Below, piece by piece: positions 16,273-21,760 of a stretch of 21,760 nucleotides of DNA (positions are counted from its first letter, which is position 1; every line of letters starts with the position of its first letter). The notes below the pieces were generated by a model. The model ran no database searches. It was not told the DNA's origin and worked only from the letters and a program-made list of their open reading frames with translations. The translations under genes and the position numbers were made by a program. Source of the DNA: an uncultured Acidobacteriota bacterium. Its GTDB lineage: Bacteria > Acidobacteriota > Blastocatellia > Pyrinomonadales > Pyrinomonadaceae. The stretch covers positions 1 to 21,760 of the forward strand of contig CADEEU010000017.1 of the NCBI GenBank assembly GCA_902826385.1, given 5' to 3'.

Positions 16273-16674
16273 TCAATAGGCAGCGGCTTGCTGGATCTCG
16301 GTCGCTGCTGCCGGGGCCTGCTGCATTGCCGCTCCGTCTCCGTCTTCATCACGCCGTCCGGAAAGGAACTGGAACTCCTGAAGCACGATCTCCGCTCCGG
16401 CCTGCGGGGATTTGTTTTGATCCACCCACGGGTTAAAGGTCAGACGGCCCTGGACGTAGAGACGGCTGCCCTTTCGTACATAACGTGCGAGCGTCTCAGC
16501 CTGCTTGCCAAAGGCAGTCACACGGAACCAGTCGGTCTTCTCAACGCGTCCCTCCGCACCGTTTCGGAACGAGTTCGAGGCCATGGAAAAACTCGCCACG
16601 AGCGTGCCGTTATCAGTGATCTTTGTTTCCGGGGTCTTGCCGAGGTTGCCGATGATCGAAATATTTGCTGACAT
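16273..16674 (-). CDS. ssb: Single-stranded DNA-binding protein (SSB paralogue 2)
   Basis: A 133-residue SSB with a complete OB-fold (MSANISIIGNLGKTPETKIT, VASFSMASNSFRNG, DWFRVTAFGKQAETLARYV, SRLYVQGRLTFNPWV). Unlike the first paralogue, its C-terminus is Ala/Gln-rich and ends EIQQAAAY, so the usual acidic DDxPF tip that recruits DNA-processing enzymes is absent. It may coat the entering strand without recruiting host partners, or compete with the host SSB. AGGAG lies 9 bases before ATG 16674. It is followed by a terminator-like hairpin, and its leader contains a further hairpin at 16702-16733. It is the promoter-proximal gene of the minus-strand leading-region series. Confidence 0.9.
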   Translation of the reverse strand: MSANISIIGNLGKTPETKITDNGTLVASFSMASNSFRNGAEGRVEKTDWFRVTAFGKQAETLARYVRKGSRLYVQGRLTFNPWVDQNKSPQAGAEIVLQEFQFLSGRRDEDGDGAAMQQAPAAATEIQQAAAY

Positions 16675-16701
16675 TTCTTGATTCTCCTATTGATTTAATC
16701 T

Positions 16702-16733
16702 TTCGAGGATCACACCGAGTGACGCCCCTCGAA
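16702..16733 (-). repeat. Two-tier hairpin in the leader of the second SSB gene
   Basis: The outer arms are TTCGAGG (16702-16708) and CCTCGAA (16727-16733). Inner TCAC (16710-16713) pairs with GTGA (16719-16722). It lies 28 bases upstream of the SSB start codon, so it could act as an operator, an RNA hairpin or part of a single-stranded promoter. Confidence 0.5.
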
Positions 16734-16767
16734 TCCTTCTCTGAAGGCACACTCTATCAGCCGCAAT

Positions 16768-17055
16768 TTATTTCTTTTGTTTATCAAGTGATGCTGTGAA
16801 CAGATGGACCTTAAGAATCGCGAAAGCGTGCTTTTGCGGCCAAAAGCCGGTGTCTGTAAAAGTGAAAAGACCACTTGAGAGGGCTTTCGCGTCCGGTAAG
16901 TGAGTTATCCGCTGAGAAACCAAATGCAAAATATCGTCAAGTAAACCTTTTGACGAATCCAGCACTTGAGGTGAGTTCTGGCCGCTAAGGACAATTCTAA
17001 ATAGCTCCTCAATACCCTCAGGCCGACATCCCCCTTGACACTGGTGTTGGCTCAA
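16768..17055 (-). CDS. Possible small gene of 95 residues, doubtful
   Basis: This frame is open for 95 residues, from MSQHQCQGGC to ILKVHLFTASLDKQKK, with no family recognised. The middle (IEELFRIVLSGQ, GLLDDILHLVSQR) could be helical. Against it: the only ATG overlaps the merR promoter and operator on the other strand, no SD is evident, and the frame covers a strongly structured stretch (16819-16891) with three stems. It may be a chance frame or a decayed gene. The alternative reading is that 16675-17034 is a regulatory, non-coding leader. Confidence 0.2.
   Translation of the reverse strand: MSQHQCQGGCRPEGIEELFRIVLSGQNSPQVLDSSKGLLDDILHLVSQRITHLPDAKALSSGLFTFTDTGFWPQKHAFAILKVHLFTASLDKQKK
16819..16891. 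other. Three-stem foldable element upstream of the leading-region genes
   Basis: CGCGAAAGC (16819-16827) pairs with GCTTTCGCG (16883-16891), 9 of 9. Enclosed are GCTTTTG (16830-16836) with CAAAAGC (16841-16847), 4-base loop, and AAGTG (16860-16864) with CACTT (16872-16876), 7-base loop. Together these form a closed three-way junction in either strand, as expected for a structured RNA or a folded single-stranded DNA. Confidence 0.5.
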
Positions 17056-17066
17056 GGGTGTAAGAT
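17035..17066 (+). promoter_or_regulatory. MerR-type promoter and operator
   Basis: TTGACA (17035-17040) and TAAGAT (17061-17066) are separated by 20 bases, the over-long spacer typical of MerR-controlled promoters. An imperfect dyad ACACnnnTGnnnnnnCAnnnGTGT (17038-17061) fills the spacer. Because it reads into merR, the regulator should control its own operon. Confidence 0.8.
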
Positions 17067-17073
17067 TTGGCTT

Positions 17074-17499
17074 GTGGTTGAGAAGGGATCGTTACAGATC
17101 GGAGAGATAGCGGCGTTGGCGGACGTCAGCGTCGATACGGTTCGATATTACGAGAAGTTGAAATTGCTTCCGACTGCGGCACGGACAAATAGCGGCTACA
17201 GAGTGTTTTCGGTCGAGACGGCTGATCGCATCAGGTTCGTTAAACAAGCACAGGAAATGGGTTTTACTCTGGATGAGATAAAGCAACTCTTCATTTCGGG
17301 CGGCGGCGAGAATCAATGTAAAAATGTGCGCGACCTTATACGGGTTAAGTTAACTGAACTCGAAGATAAAATGCGGCAGATGAAGAGTTTTAAGGGCTTT
17401 CTAAGTCGACATCTTGTTGCATGTGAAAACGAATTGGACGCGCACGGAAAAGCGGCATCATGTCCGGTTCTCACGACAATTGAAACATCCAGAAAGTAA
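17074..17499 (+). CDS. merR: MerR-family metal-responsive transcriptional regulator
   Basis: Dimeric activator that untwists long-spacer promoters when metal binds. The 141-residue protein has the winged HTH (LQIGEIAALADVSVDTVRYY, residues 7-26, then EKLKLLPTAARTNSGYRVF), a dimerisation helix, and three C-terminal cysteines: C82, C117 and C130. Tn501 MerR binds Hg(II) through C82, C117 and C126, so the first two coincide and the third is shifted by four residues. GTG 17074 is taken as the start because earlier in-frame codons lie inside the promoter (TTG 17035 is the -35 itself). The predicted transcription start is about 17073, so the mRNA would be essentially leaderless. The gene heads an operon with the merT-like gene 12 bases downstream. 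Hg(II) is the best guess; Pb, Cd or Zn remain possible. Confidence 0.85.
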   Translation: MVEKGSLQIGEIAALADVSVDTVRYYEKLKLLPTAARTNSGYRVFSVETADRIRFVKQAQEMGFTLDEIKQLFISGGGENQCKNVRDLIRVKLTELEDKMRQMKSFKGFLSRHLVACENELDAHGKAASCPVLTTIETSRK

Positions 17500-17511
17500 G
17501 CTAATTTTCGT

Positions 17512-18123
17512 ATGGAAAAGTCTAATGTTTTTGTCAGCGGTGCAGTGCTTGCGGCCTTTGTCTCAAGCCTTTGCTGCGTGTTGCCGCTGATCGCAGTTAT
17601 ATTCGGGCTCGGTGCATTTGGCACAGCGGCGATCTTTGAATCTGTGCGCTATCCGATGATCGCGTTAGCATTCGCGGCCTTAGCGTATGGTTTTTATCGA
17701 GTCTATTTTCGACGCGAGGATTGTGCCGAGGGCGAGGCTTGTGCGACAAAGCCTGTTAGCCGTATCAACAAGATATTTCTTTGGATCGGAACTATCGTCA
17801 TCGTCGCGTTTGCGTTCTCGCCGTCATATCTCGGTTATATCGCCGCGGCGATCACGAGCCCGGCCGCCCCGGCGGTTGAATCTGCTCCGATCGTTGTTCC
17901 TGTAGAAGCAGCAACGAAGAAAACTGTTGTTCTGCAAATTCGGGGTATGACTTGCGATGCGTGCGAAACGCACATTGAAGTTCCGCTTCGAAAGCTAAAG
18001 GGTGTCATATCAGCAGATGCGAACTACAAAGATCACAATGTAACCGTCGTTTACGATTCGGCTCAGATAACACTCGAGAAAATCAAAGAAGCAATTTTAG
18101 CGACCGGTTACGAGTTGATGTAA
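17512..18123 (+). CDS. merTP: MerT-MerP fusion, mercury import protein
   Basis: MerT moves Hg(II) across the inner membrane and MerP is the periplasmic binding protein; here both are in one 203-residue chain. The N-terminal half has three probable membrane helices, with the vicinal pair C21-C22 in the first (FVSSLCCVLPLIAVIFGLG) and a second pair C71 and C77 in the loop after helix 2, as in MerT. After an Ala/Pro-rich linker (about 114-135) comes a heavy-metal-associated domain with GMTCDAC (145-151; C148 and C151). It follows merR by 12 bases and precedes the CopZ-like gene by 4. MerA, the reductase that normally receives the ion, is not in the window. Fused MerTP proteins are known in other bacteria, so the fusion itself is not new. 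Confidence 0.85.
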   Translation: MEKSNVFVSGAVLAAFVSSLCCVLPLIAVIFGLGAFGTAAIFESVRYPMIALAFAALAYGFYRVYFRREDCAEGEACATKPVSRINKIFLWIGTIVIVAFAFSPSYLGYIAAAITSPAAPAVESAPIVVPVEAATKKTVVLQIRGMTCDACETHIEVPLRKLKGVISADANYKDHNVTVVYDSAQITLEKIKEAILATGYELM

Positions 18124-18127
18124 AAAT

Positions 18128-18622
18128 ATGGATTGTTGCTGTAGCGGTGCCGTAAAGGCGAACGGATCGGTGTTGGCGGCGTGTCAAATATGCGGCGAGC
18201 CTGGGCGAATTGTGGCCAAGCAAACGGTGGCTCACCACGTGATTAGCGAAAAACTCTCGTCAGTCGGCGACGCGGAGTATAGATTCTGTGGCTCGGCTGA
18301 CTGTGACGTTGTCTATTATTCTGTCGACGGAAATATTTTTACTACGGACACTGTTCGCGAGCTGGTTACGACGAAAACGAAAGGCGATGACCGCCCGCTT
18401 TGTTACTGTTTCGGATTTACCGAGGGAAACCTACGGCAGGAAATAGTATTGAGAGGCGAGACAACTATTCCGGCTCAAGTCACCCAGTTCATAAAAGAAA
18501 AACTCTGTTCCTGTGAGATCCGCAATCCGGCCGGCTCATGCTGTCTTGGCGAAATGAACCGGACAGTGGAGCGAATTGGGAAACTCTATCATCAGGCGGG
18601 TTCTGAAAAAGCGATCAAGTAG
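18128..18622 (+). CDS. CopZ-type Fe-S/zinc-binding protein in the mer operon
   Basis: A 164-residue cysteine-rich protein: CCC at 3-5, CxxC at 19-22, C54 and C59, CYC at 92-94, CSC at 127-129 and CC at 138-139. The spacing around residues 19-94 (CQICG, an HH-containing strand, YRFCGSADCDVVYY, then K...LCYCFG) matches the N-terminal half of Archaeoglobus CopZ, which binds one zinc and a [2Fe-2S] cluster. No C-terminal HMA domain follows, but the preceding gene supplies one. In this operon it may act in redox handling or transfer of the metal ion; this is inferred from context. It starts 4 bases after the merTP stop. Its 3' end overlaps the convergent VOC gene by 31 bases. Confidence 0.75.
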   Translation: MDCCCSGAVKANGSVLAACQICGEPGRIVAKQTVAHHVISEKLSSVGDAEYRFCGSADCDVVYYSVDGNIFTTDTVRELVTTKTKGDDRPLCYCFGFTEGNLRQEIVLRGETTIPAQVTQFIKEKLCSCEIRNPAGSCCLGEMNRTVERIGKLYHQAGSEKAIK

Positions 18623-18969
18623 CCGTTTGGGTCTTGAACTGCAAATTCTTTCATGCCATAGTCCATGGTTTCGGGCCCCCATGCGAATTCAACCTTGTCA
18701 CGAAATTCTAGTGCGAGAGCGTCTACTCCATTGGTGAAAACATAGAACGTACCACCGCAAATCGGAGTCGCGGGTGTTCCACGCGGAGGTTCGGAATAAA
18801 ACTCAAAAGTGATCTGTCCACGTGAAACCTCAGCCCATGTCGAACTCGTCTCCGCTCCGTCACAGCCTGTTACCTCGAAGCCGAGCTTGCGATAGAATGC
18901 CAAGGTCTCGCCCATGTCATAGACAAGGAGCGTAGGAACGAGTCGTTCGCTGGACGAGGTCTTTTCCAT
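18592..18969 (-). CDS. VOC-superfamily (glyoxalase/bleomycin-resistance type) protein
   Basis: A 125-residue protein with the paired beta-alpha-beta-beta-beta modules of the VOC fold: VPTLLVYDMGETLAFYRKLG at the start, ITFEFY in the middle, and EFAVQDPNGYLIAFSE at the end, the classic closing motif of this family. Substrate cannot be told from sequence; relatives include bleomycin-binding proteins, glyoxalases and dioxygenases. GAGG lies about 8 bases upstream of ATG 18969 and overlaps the end of the preceding VOC gene, so the two are probably translated from one mRNA. Convergent with, and overlapping, the mer operon's last gene. Confidence 0.85.
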   Translation of the reverse strand: MEKTSSSERLVPTLLVYDMGETLAFYRKLGFEVTGCDGAETSSTWAEVSRGQITFEFYSEPPRGTPATPICGGTFYVFTNGVDALALEFRDKVEFAWGPETMDYGMKEFAVQDPNGYLIAFSEPA

Positions 18970-18978
18970 AGATCATCC

Positions 18979-19335
18979 TCATTGAACAAAGATCAATAAA
19001 ACTCCGCATGGATCCCAGACATGACAGATCTTTGTATCGCCGATTATTTCCGGTTCGTCATAACGGGCATTTGAATAACTGCCGTCGTCAATAACCCTCT
19101 TCGCATGCTCATGCCACGCCTGAACATCATCAACATCGAATTTCATCATGAAATTCTCAGCCCAGTCTTTGACATAGTAATTCTGCAGACGAAATACCGC
19201 CCTACCAAGTCGGCAATCCATCGTTCCGCCCCACGCCTCGGTCAACTCAAAACCAAGTGCCGCGTAAAAACGCTTTGAGATCGCAAAATCTTCCGCCGGA
19301 GTGTACACGACCATTTCGTTAATTGTTGGGTTCAT
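18979..19335 (-). CDS. VOC-superfamily protein, second copy
   Basis: A 118-residue VOC-fold protein (MNPTINEMVVYTPAEDFAIS, FYAALGFELTEAWGG, FMMKFDVDDVQAWHEHAK, ICHVWDPCGVLLIFVQ). It is distant from the downstream VOC gene, so this is not a recent tandem duplication. ATG 19335 is used because the upstream 32 residues in frame look non-coding (Thr/Arg-rich) and the fold starts at once from this methionine. It heads a two-gene unit with the following VOC gene, 9 bases away. Substrate and metal ligands are not evident; a small-molecule resistance or lyase role is possible. Confidence 0.8.
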   Translation of the reverse strand: MNPTINEMVVYTPAEDFAISKRFYAALGFELTEAWGGTMDCRLGRAVFRLQNYYVKDWAENFMMKFDVDDVQAWHEHAKRVIDDGSYSNARYDEPEIIGDTKICHVWDPCGVLLIFVQ

Positions 19336-19663
19336 ATTTGCCTGCAAAAATAACACCGGCGCCGATCGTGGTGCAACGCAAGGCGTCCTATTTTCTGACC
19401 ATCGAGTGCTCGAAGTCGTTAGAAAATGCACGGTGTTGATTCGTTAAATCGTCAAGGTTTTAGCCTTATCATGTACGCCGGCTAGATGCCTTTCGACCAG
19501 AAATCGGATTGATCCGGTCGATGCGGTAGTTATGGTCGGTATGGGGACTGTCATTTAGGGTAGGAGGTGAATTTGAGGGGTATTTATTCTGACGATCAGA
19601 TATCCCGGCAGGTTAGAAAATCTTCTGTAAGCAATGTATGAGCTCGATGCCCTTCCGACAGTT
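19336..19663. other. Intergenic region between the VOC genes and the fic operator array
   Basis: About 330 bases without a convincing gene. It holds a TCGACC/GGTCGA inverted repeat (19493-19498 and 19516-19521) and a strong SD (AGGAGGTG, 19562-19569) before a 22-codon frame starting with TTG at 19573. It presumably also carries the promoter of the VOC pair. Nothing else was seen. Confidence 0.5.
19573..19641 (+). CDS. Possible 22-residue peptide with a strong SD
   Basis: TTG at 19573 follows AGGAGGTG by a good spacing and opens a frame MRGIYSDDQISRQVRKSSVS to TGA at 19641. No homologue is recognised. It may be a small leader peptide, the remnant of a longer gene, or chance; the SD is the only support. 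Confidence 0.15.
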   Translation: MRGIYSDDQISRQVRKSSVSNV

Positions 19664-19815
19664 TTAATGTCCTAATTAATGCTAAATGGGACATTAAGAC
19701 GTCTTGATTCCGTCCAAGAACGCAGAAATGTCCTATCTAATATTGAAATGTTCGAATATTACTGCCATAATGTCCTAAATACAGTAAATAGGACTTTGAA
19801 ATGTCCTATTTAGGA
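19664..19815. promoter_or_regulatory. Repeated operator array upstream of the fic gene
   Basis: AATGTCCTA occurs four times in direct orientation (19666, 19727, 19769, 19800) within 143 bases. Three copies have inverted partners: TTAATGTCC/GGACATTAA (19664-19672/19689-19697), GTCCTA/TAGGAC (19772-19777/19789-19794), TCCTA-TT-TAGGA (19804-19815). TAATATT/AATATTA lies at 19738-19744/19755-19761. The last copy ends 13 bases before the start codon, so binding would block transcription or translation. Confidence 0.7.
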
Positions 19816-19828
19816 ATGTGAATCTCTG

Positions 19829-21238
19829 ATGCGCGAACCAAAGAAGACTGCCGAACTCGAAACCATTATTCTGACTTTGCTCAACCGCGACTCGGAGGTA
19901 AGCATCCGTTCAATCGCCGCAGCTGCAGGTTTATCAAAGGACGACGACACCGAACGAAAAGCGATCCGACGGGCGTTGCTATCTCTGGAAGAGCAGAAGC
20001 TGATCGTTCCGGAAGGCGCGGCCCGCTCCCGCGTCTACGTATTGACCAGCCAACCCGCGGACGGTGGGCCTCCAACCGAAGCGATCGCAGACAAACTCGG
20101 CTATTTCAAAGGAATTGAACTATCGCCCGACTCGAAGGCTCTTCTGGAATATGTCTCCAAGGATGTAAAGGAGCGCACGCCGGTAGGATACGATCAGGAT
20201 TTTCTGCGCTCTTACGAACCCAATCAATCCTTCTATCTGCCTCCCGATAAGCGCGAGAAGTTAGCAGCGATCGGGCGCGTGGAAGCTATCGACCGCCCGG
20301 CCGGCACATACGCTAGAAATATATTAGACCGGCTGCTGATCGATTTGTCATGGAACTCGAGCCGGCTCGAAGGGAACACATACTCCCTTCTTGAAACCAA
20401 GCGCTTGATCGAACTCGGAGAGACCGCCATCGGAAAAGATGCGTCCGAAGCCCAGATGATCCTGAACCACAAGGGGGCAATCGAATATATCGTCGAATCC
20501 TCCGAAGATGAGCAGATCACGACTCACGAGATCTATAGCATTCACGCTCTCCTATCCGAGAATCTTCTTGGGGACCCGGCCGCGTCGGGCCGCCTTCGTA
20601 CGATCATTGTGGGTATCGGAGGGAGTACTTATGTTCCGCTCGAAAATCCGCAGGTTTTGCGGCAGTGTTTCGAGCTGTTCGTCGAGAAACTCAATGCAAT
20701 TGAAGACCCTTTCGAACAGTCTTTATTTTCGATAATCCATTTGTCCTACCTACAGGCATTTGAGGACGTGAACAAGAGGACGGCGAGGTTGGTGGCCAAC
20801 GTACCTTTGATAAAGGAAAACCTAAAGCCTCTCTCATTCATGGAAGTCGATCCGACCGCGTATGTGAGCGCCCTTCTGGGCGTCTACGAAAGGAACGATG
20901 TAAGTCTGATCCGCGATCTTTACATTTGGGCTTACAACCGCTCCTCACAACGCTACACCGCCATTCAGCAAGCTATGGGTGAACCGAACTTGTTGAAGCT
21001 GCGTTATAGGTCCACGATTCAGGAGATCGTGCGAACGATAATTCTCGAAAAGGTCGCTGGCTCCGACGTCGTACAAAAGATCCGCGATCTGATCGAAGCG
21101 AACGGTGTCGTGGAGGCGGATCGGGCTGAACTTTTCAATCTGATCGAGACCGAGATCATTAGCCTTCATGATGGAAGCATCGCAAGATTCAAGGTTCGGC
21201 CAAGTGAGTATCAGGCCTGGAAAGACTTGCAGCGGTGA
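19829..21238 (+). CDS. Fic-domain protein with N-terminal winged helix and altered active site
   Basis: A 469-residue protein. Residues 1-75 form a winged helix (ELETIILTLLNR, SIRSIAAAAGLSK, EEQKLIVPEGAARSRVYVL). The Fic core follows: the inhibitory alpha motif SSRLEGN (177-183, fitting S/T-x-x-x-E-G/N), a beta flap (TIIVGIGGSTYVPL) and the Fic motif region YLQAFEDVNKRTARLVAN. The usual catalytic motif is HxFx[DE][AG]N[GK]R; here the histidine is Gln309 and A/G is V314, while F311, D313, N315, R317 and R320 remain. Canonical Fic enzymes AMPylate proteins, but this one may be inactive or altered. The wHTH and the repeat array right upstream point to autoregulation. An abortive-infection or toxin-antitoxin type role is possible. 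Confidence 0.85.
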   Translation: MREPKKTAELETIILTLLNRDSEVSIRSIAAAAGLSKDDDTERKAIRRALLSLEEQKLIVPEGAARSRVYVLTSQPADGGPPTEAIADKLGYFKGIELSPDSKALLEYVSKDVKERTPVGYDQDFLRSYEPNQSFYLPPDKREKLAAIGRVEAIDRPAGTYARNILDRLLIDLSWNSSRLEGNTYSLLETKRLIELGETAIGKDASEAQMILNHKGAIEYIVESSEDEQITTHEIYSIHALLSENLLGDPAASGRLRTIIVGIGGSTYVPLENPQVLRQCFELFVEKLNAIEDPFEQSLFSIIHLSYLQAFEDVNKRTARLVANVPLIKENLKPLSFMEVDPTAYVSALLGVYERNDVSLIRDLYIWAYNRSSQRYTAIQQAMGEPNLLKLRYRSTIQEIVRTIILEKVAGSDVVQKIRDLIEANGVVEADRAELFNLIETEIISLHDGSIARFKVRPSEYQAWKDLQR

Positions 21239-21301
21239 GTTCTCAAGATCAAGCGCGATGAGGACCAGGGGGATTTGCATGGGGGTATCGGTCCGTTTTT
21301 G

Positions 21302-21322
21302 AACCAAAAGTGGTTTATTTTT
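21302..21322 (+). terminator. Weak terminator after the fic gene
   Basis: AACCA (21302-21306), loop AAAG, TGGTT (21311-21315), then TATTTTT to 21322. The stem is short and AT-rich. It lies 63 bases after the fic stop, in the gap before the convergent sigma54-activator gene. Confidence 0.4.
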
Positions 21323-21365
21323 GCACCAAGAGACGCAGAAATGCACCACGGATACGCCGCCTCGA

Positions 21366-21760
21366 TCAATGCTCCATCCGCTTTAGATTCTGGATGAGAC
21401 CGGAGCGGCTTATTCCCAGTTCGCGTTCCGCTTTCGTCTGGTTGTGCTTGTGATTCTCAAGTGCTGCTTTTAACAATTCGGTCTCAATTCTTTCGAGGTA
21501 TTCTTCCAGCTTGTCACCCGCGACAAACGGCGGCCATCCTCCCGGTGAAACTGGCGAGGACGGTGAATGGTTTAGTACGTTCATCTTTTTATTAAGCCGG
21601 TTTTCAACGATCTCTCGCGTCAAGGTTATTTCGGCGCTTTTTGCTGCTTTGCCGATAGAGACAATTGCATCGACGCACACCTTTTCCACGAACGCGCGAA
21701 GCTCACGAATGTTGCCAAACCAACGATCGTTCTCAAGCAAATTCAGAACCGGTCGATCTG
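21366..21760 (-). CDS. C-terminal part of a sigma54-dependent transcriptional activator, partial
   Basis: The frame stays open to the window end, so the gene begins beyond base 21760. What is visible is the end of the AAA+ sigma54-interaction domain (DRPVLNLLENDRWFGNIREL, matching the conserved LLxxxWPGNVREL with Pro replaced by Phe), a linker rich in Ser/Pro, and a C-terminal Fis-type HTH (LLKAALENHKHNQTKAEREL, then GISRSGLIQNLKRM). Such proteins act at -24/-12 promoters, usually with an N-terminal sensory or receiver domain that is not in the window. It converges on the fic gene and may be outside the mobile element or the cargo's regulator. Confidence 0.85.
   Translation of the reverse strand, partial: DRPVLNLLENDRWFGNIRELRAFVEKVCVDAIVSIGKAAKSAEITLTREIVENRLNKKMNVLNHSPSSPVSPGGWPPFVAGDKLEEYLERIETELLKAALENHKHNQTKAERELGISRSGLIQNLKRMEH

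Overview
The window looks like the core of a chromosomally carried conjugative element (ICE or plasmid-like) with a mercury/metal cargo module at its edge. GC content is moderate, Shine-Dalgarno sequences are mixed in strength, and the genes are only distantly similar to familiar proteobacterial ones. A Gram-negative from a less studied phylum, for example Acidobacteriota (Blastocatellia-like), would fit, but this taxonomic guess is weak. No rRNA, tRNA, CRISPR array or transposase was seen, and neither end of the element could be located.

Left part (1-6603, + strand): a type IV secretion / mating-pair operon. It holds the C-terminal part of a VirB9/TrbG-like protein (cut by the window start), VirB10, a MoxR-like AAA+ ATPase, a small inner-membrane protein, the VirD4/TraG coupling ATPase and a membrane-anchored protein with a pseudopilin-like segment. 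The genes are packed with overlaps or gaps of a few bases.

Middle (6620-12444, - strand): the mobilisation module, read towards the T4SS operon. It contains a ribbon-helix-helix accessory protein, a MOBP-type relaxase overlapping it by 4 bases, and a large 761-residue protein with an N-terminal CxC...CH motif. Upstream of the accessory gene lies a 384-base intergenic region that I read as oriT. It contains TATCCTG followed by T, which fits the MOBP/IncP nic consensus, with nested inverted repeats to its left and three TGTAATTTT repeats.

Right of oriT (12445-17034): the probable leading region, which would enter the recipient first. It encodes a small RHH-like protein, RNase HI, two different SSB paralogues, a 540-residue unknown protein and a 150-residue GDN...GGQA-type protein. 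Five of the six lie on the minus strand, so the predicted transferred strand (+) would be their template. Several hairpins and a folded three-stem element occur at the upstream end. This arrangement resembles single-stranded-promoter-driven leading regions of F-like plasmids, and it is the most interesting hypothesis here.

Cargo and flank (17035-21760): a self-regulated merR operon (merR, a MerT-MerP fusion, a CopZ-type Fe-S/zinc protein) without merA in view, two convergent VOC/glyoxalase-type genes, an operator-rich intergenic region, a winged-helix Fic protein whose Fic-motif histidine is replaced by glutamine, and the C-terminal end of a sigma54-dependent (NtrC-type) activator cut by the window end.
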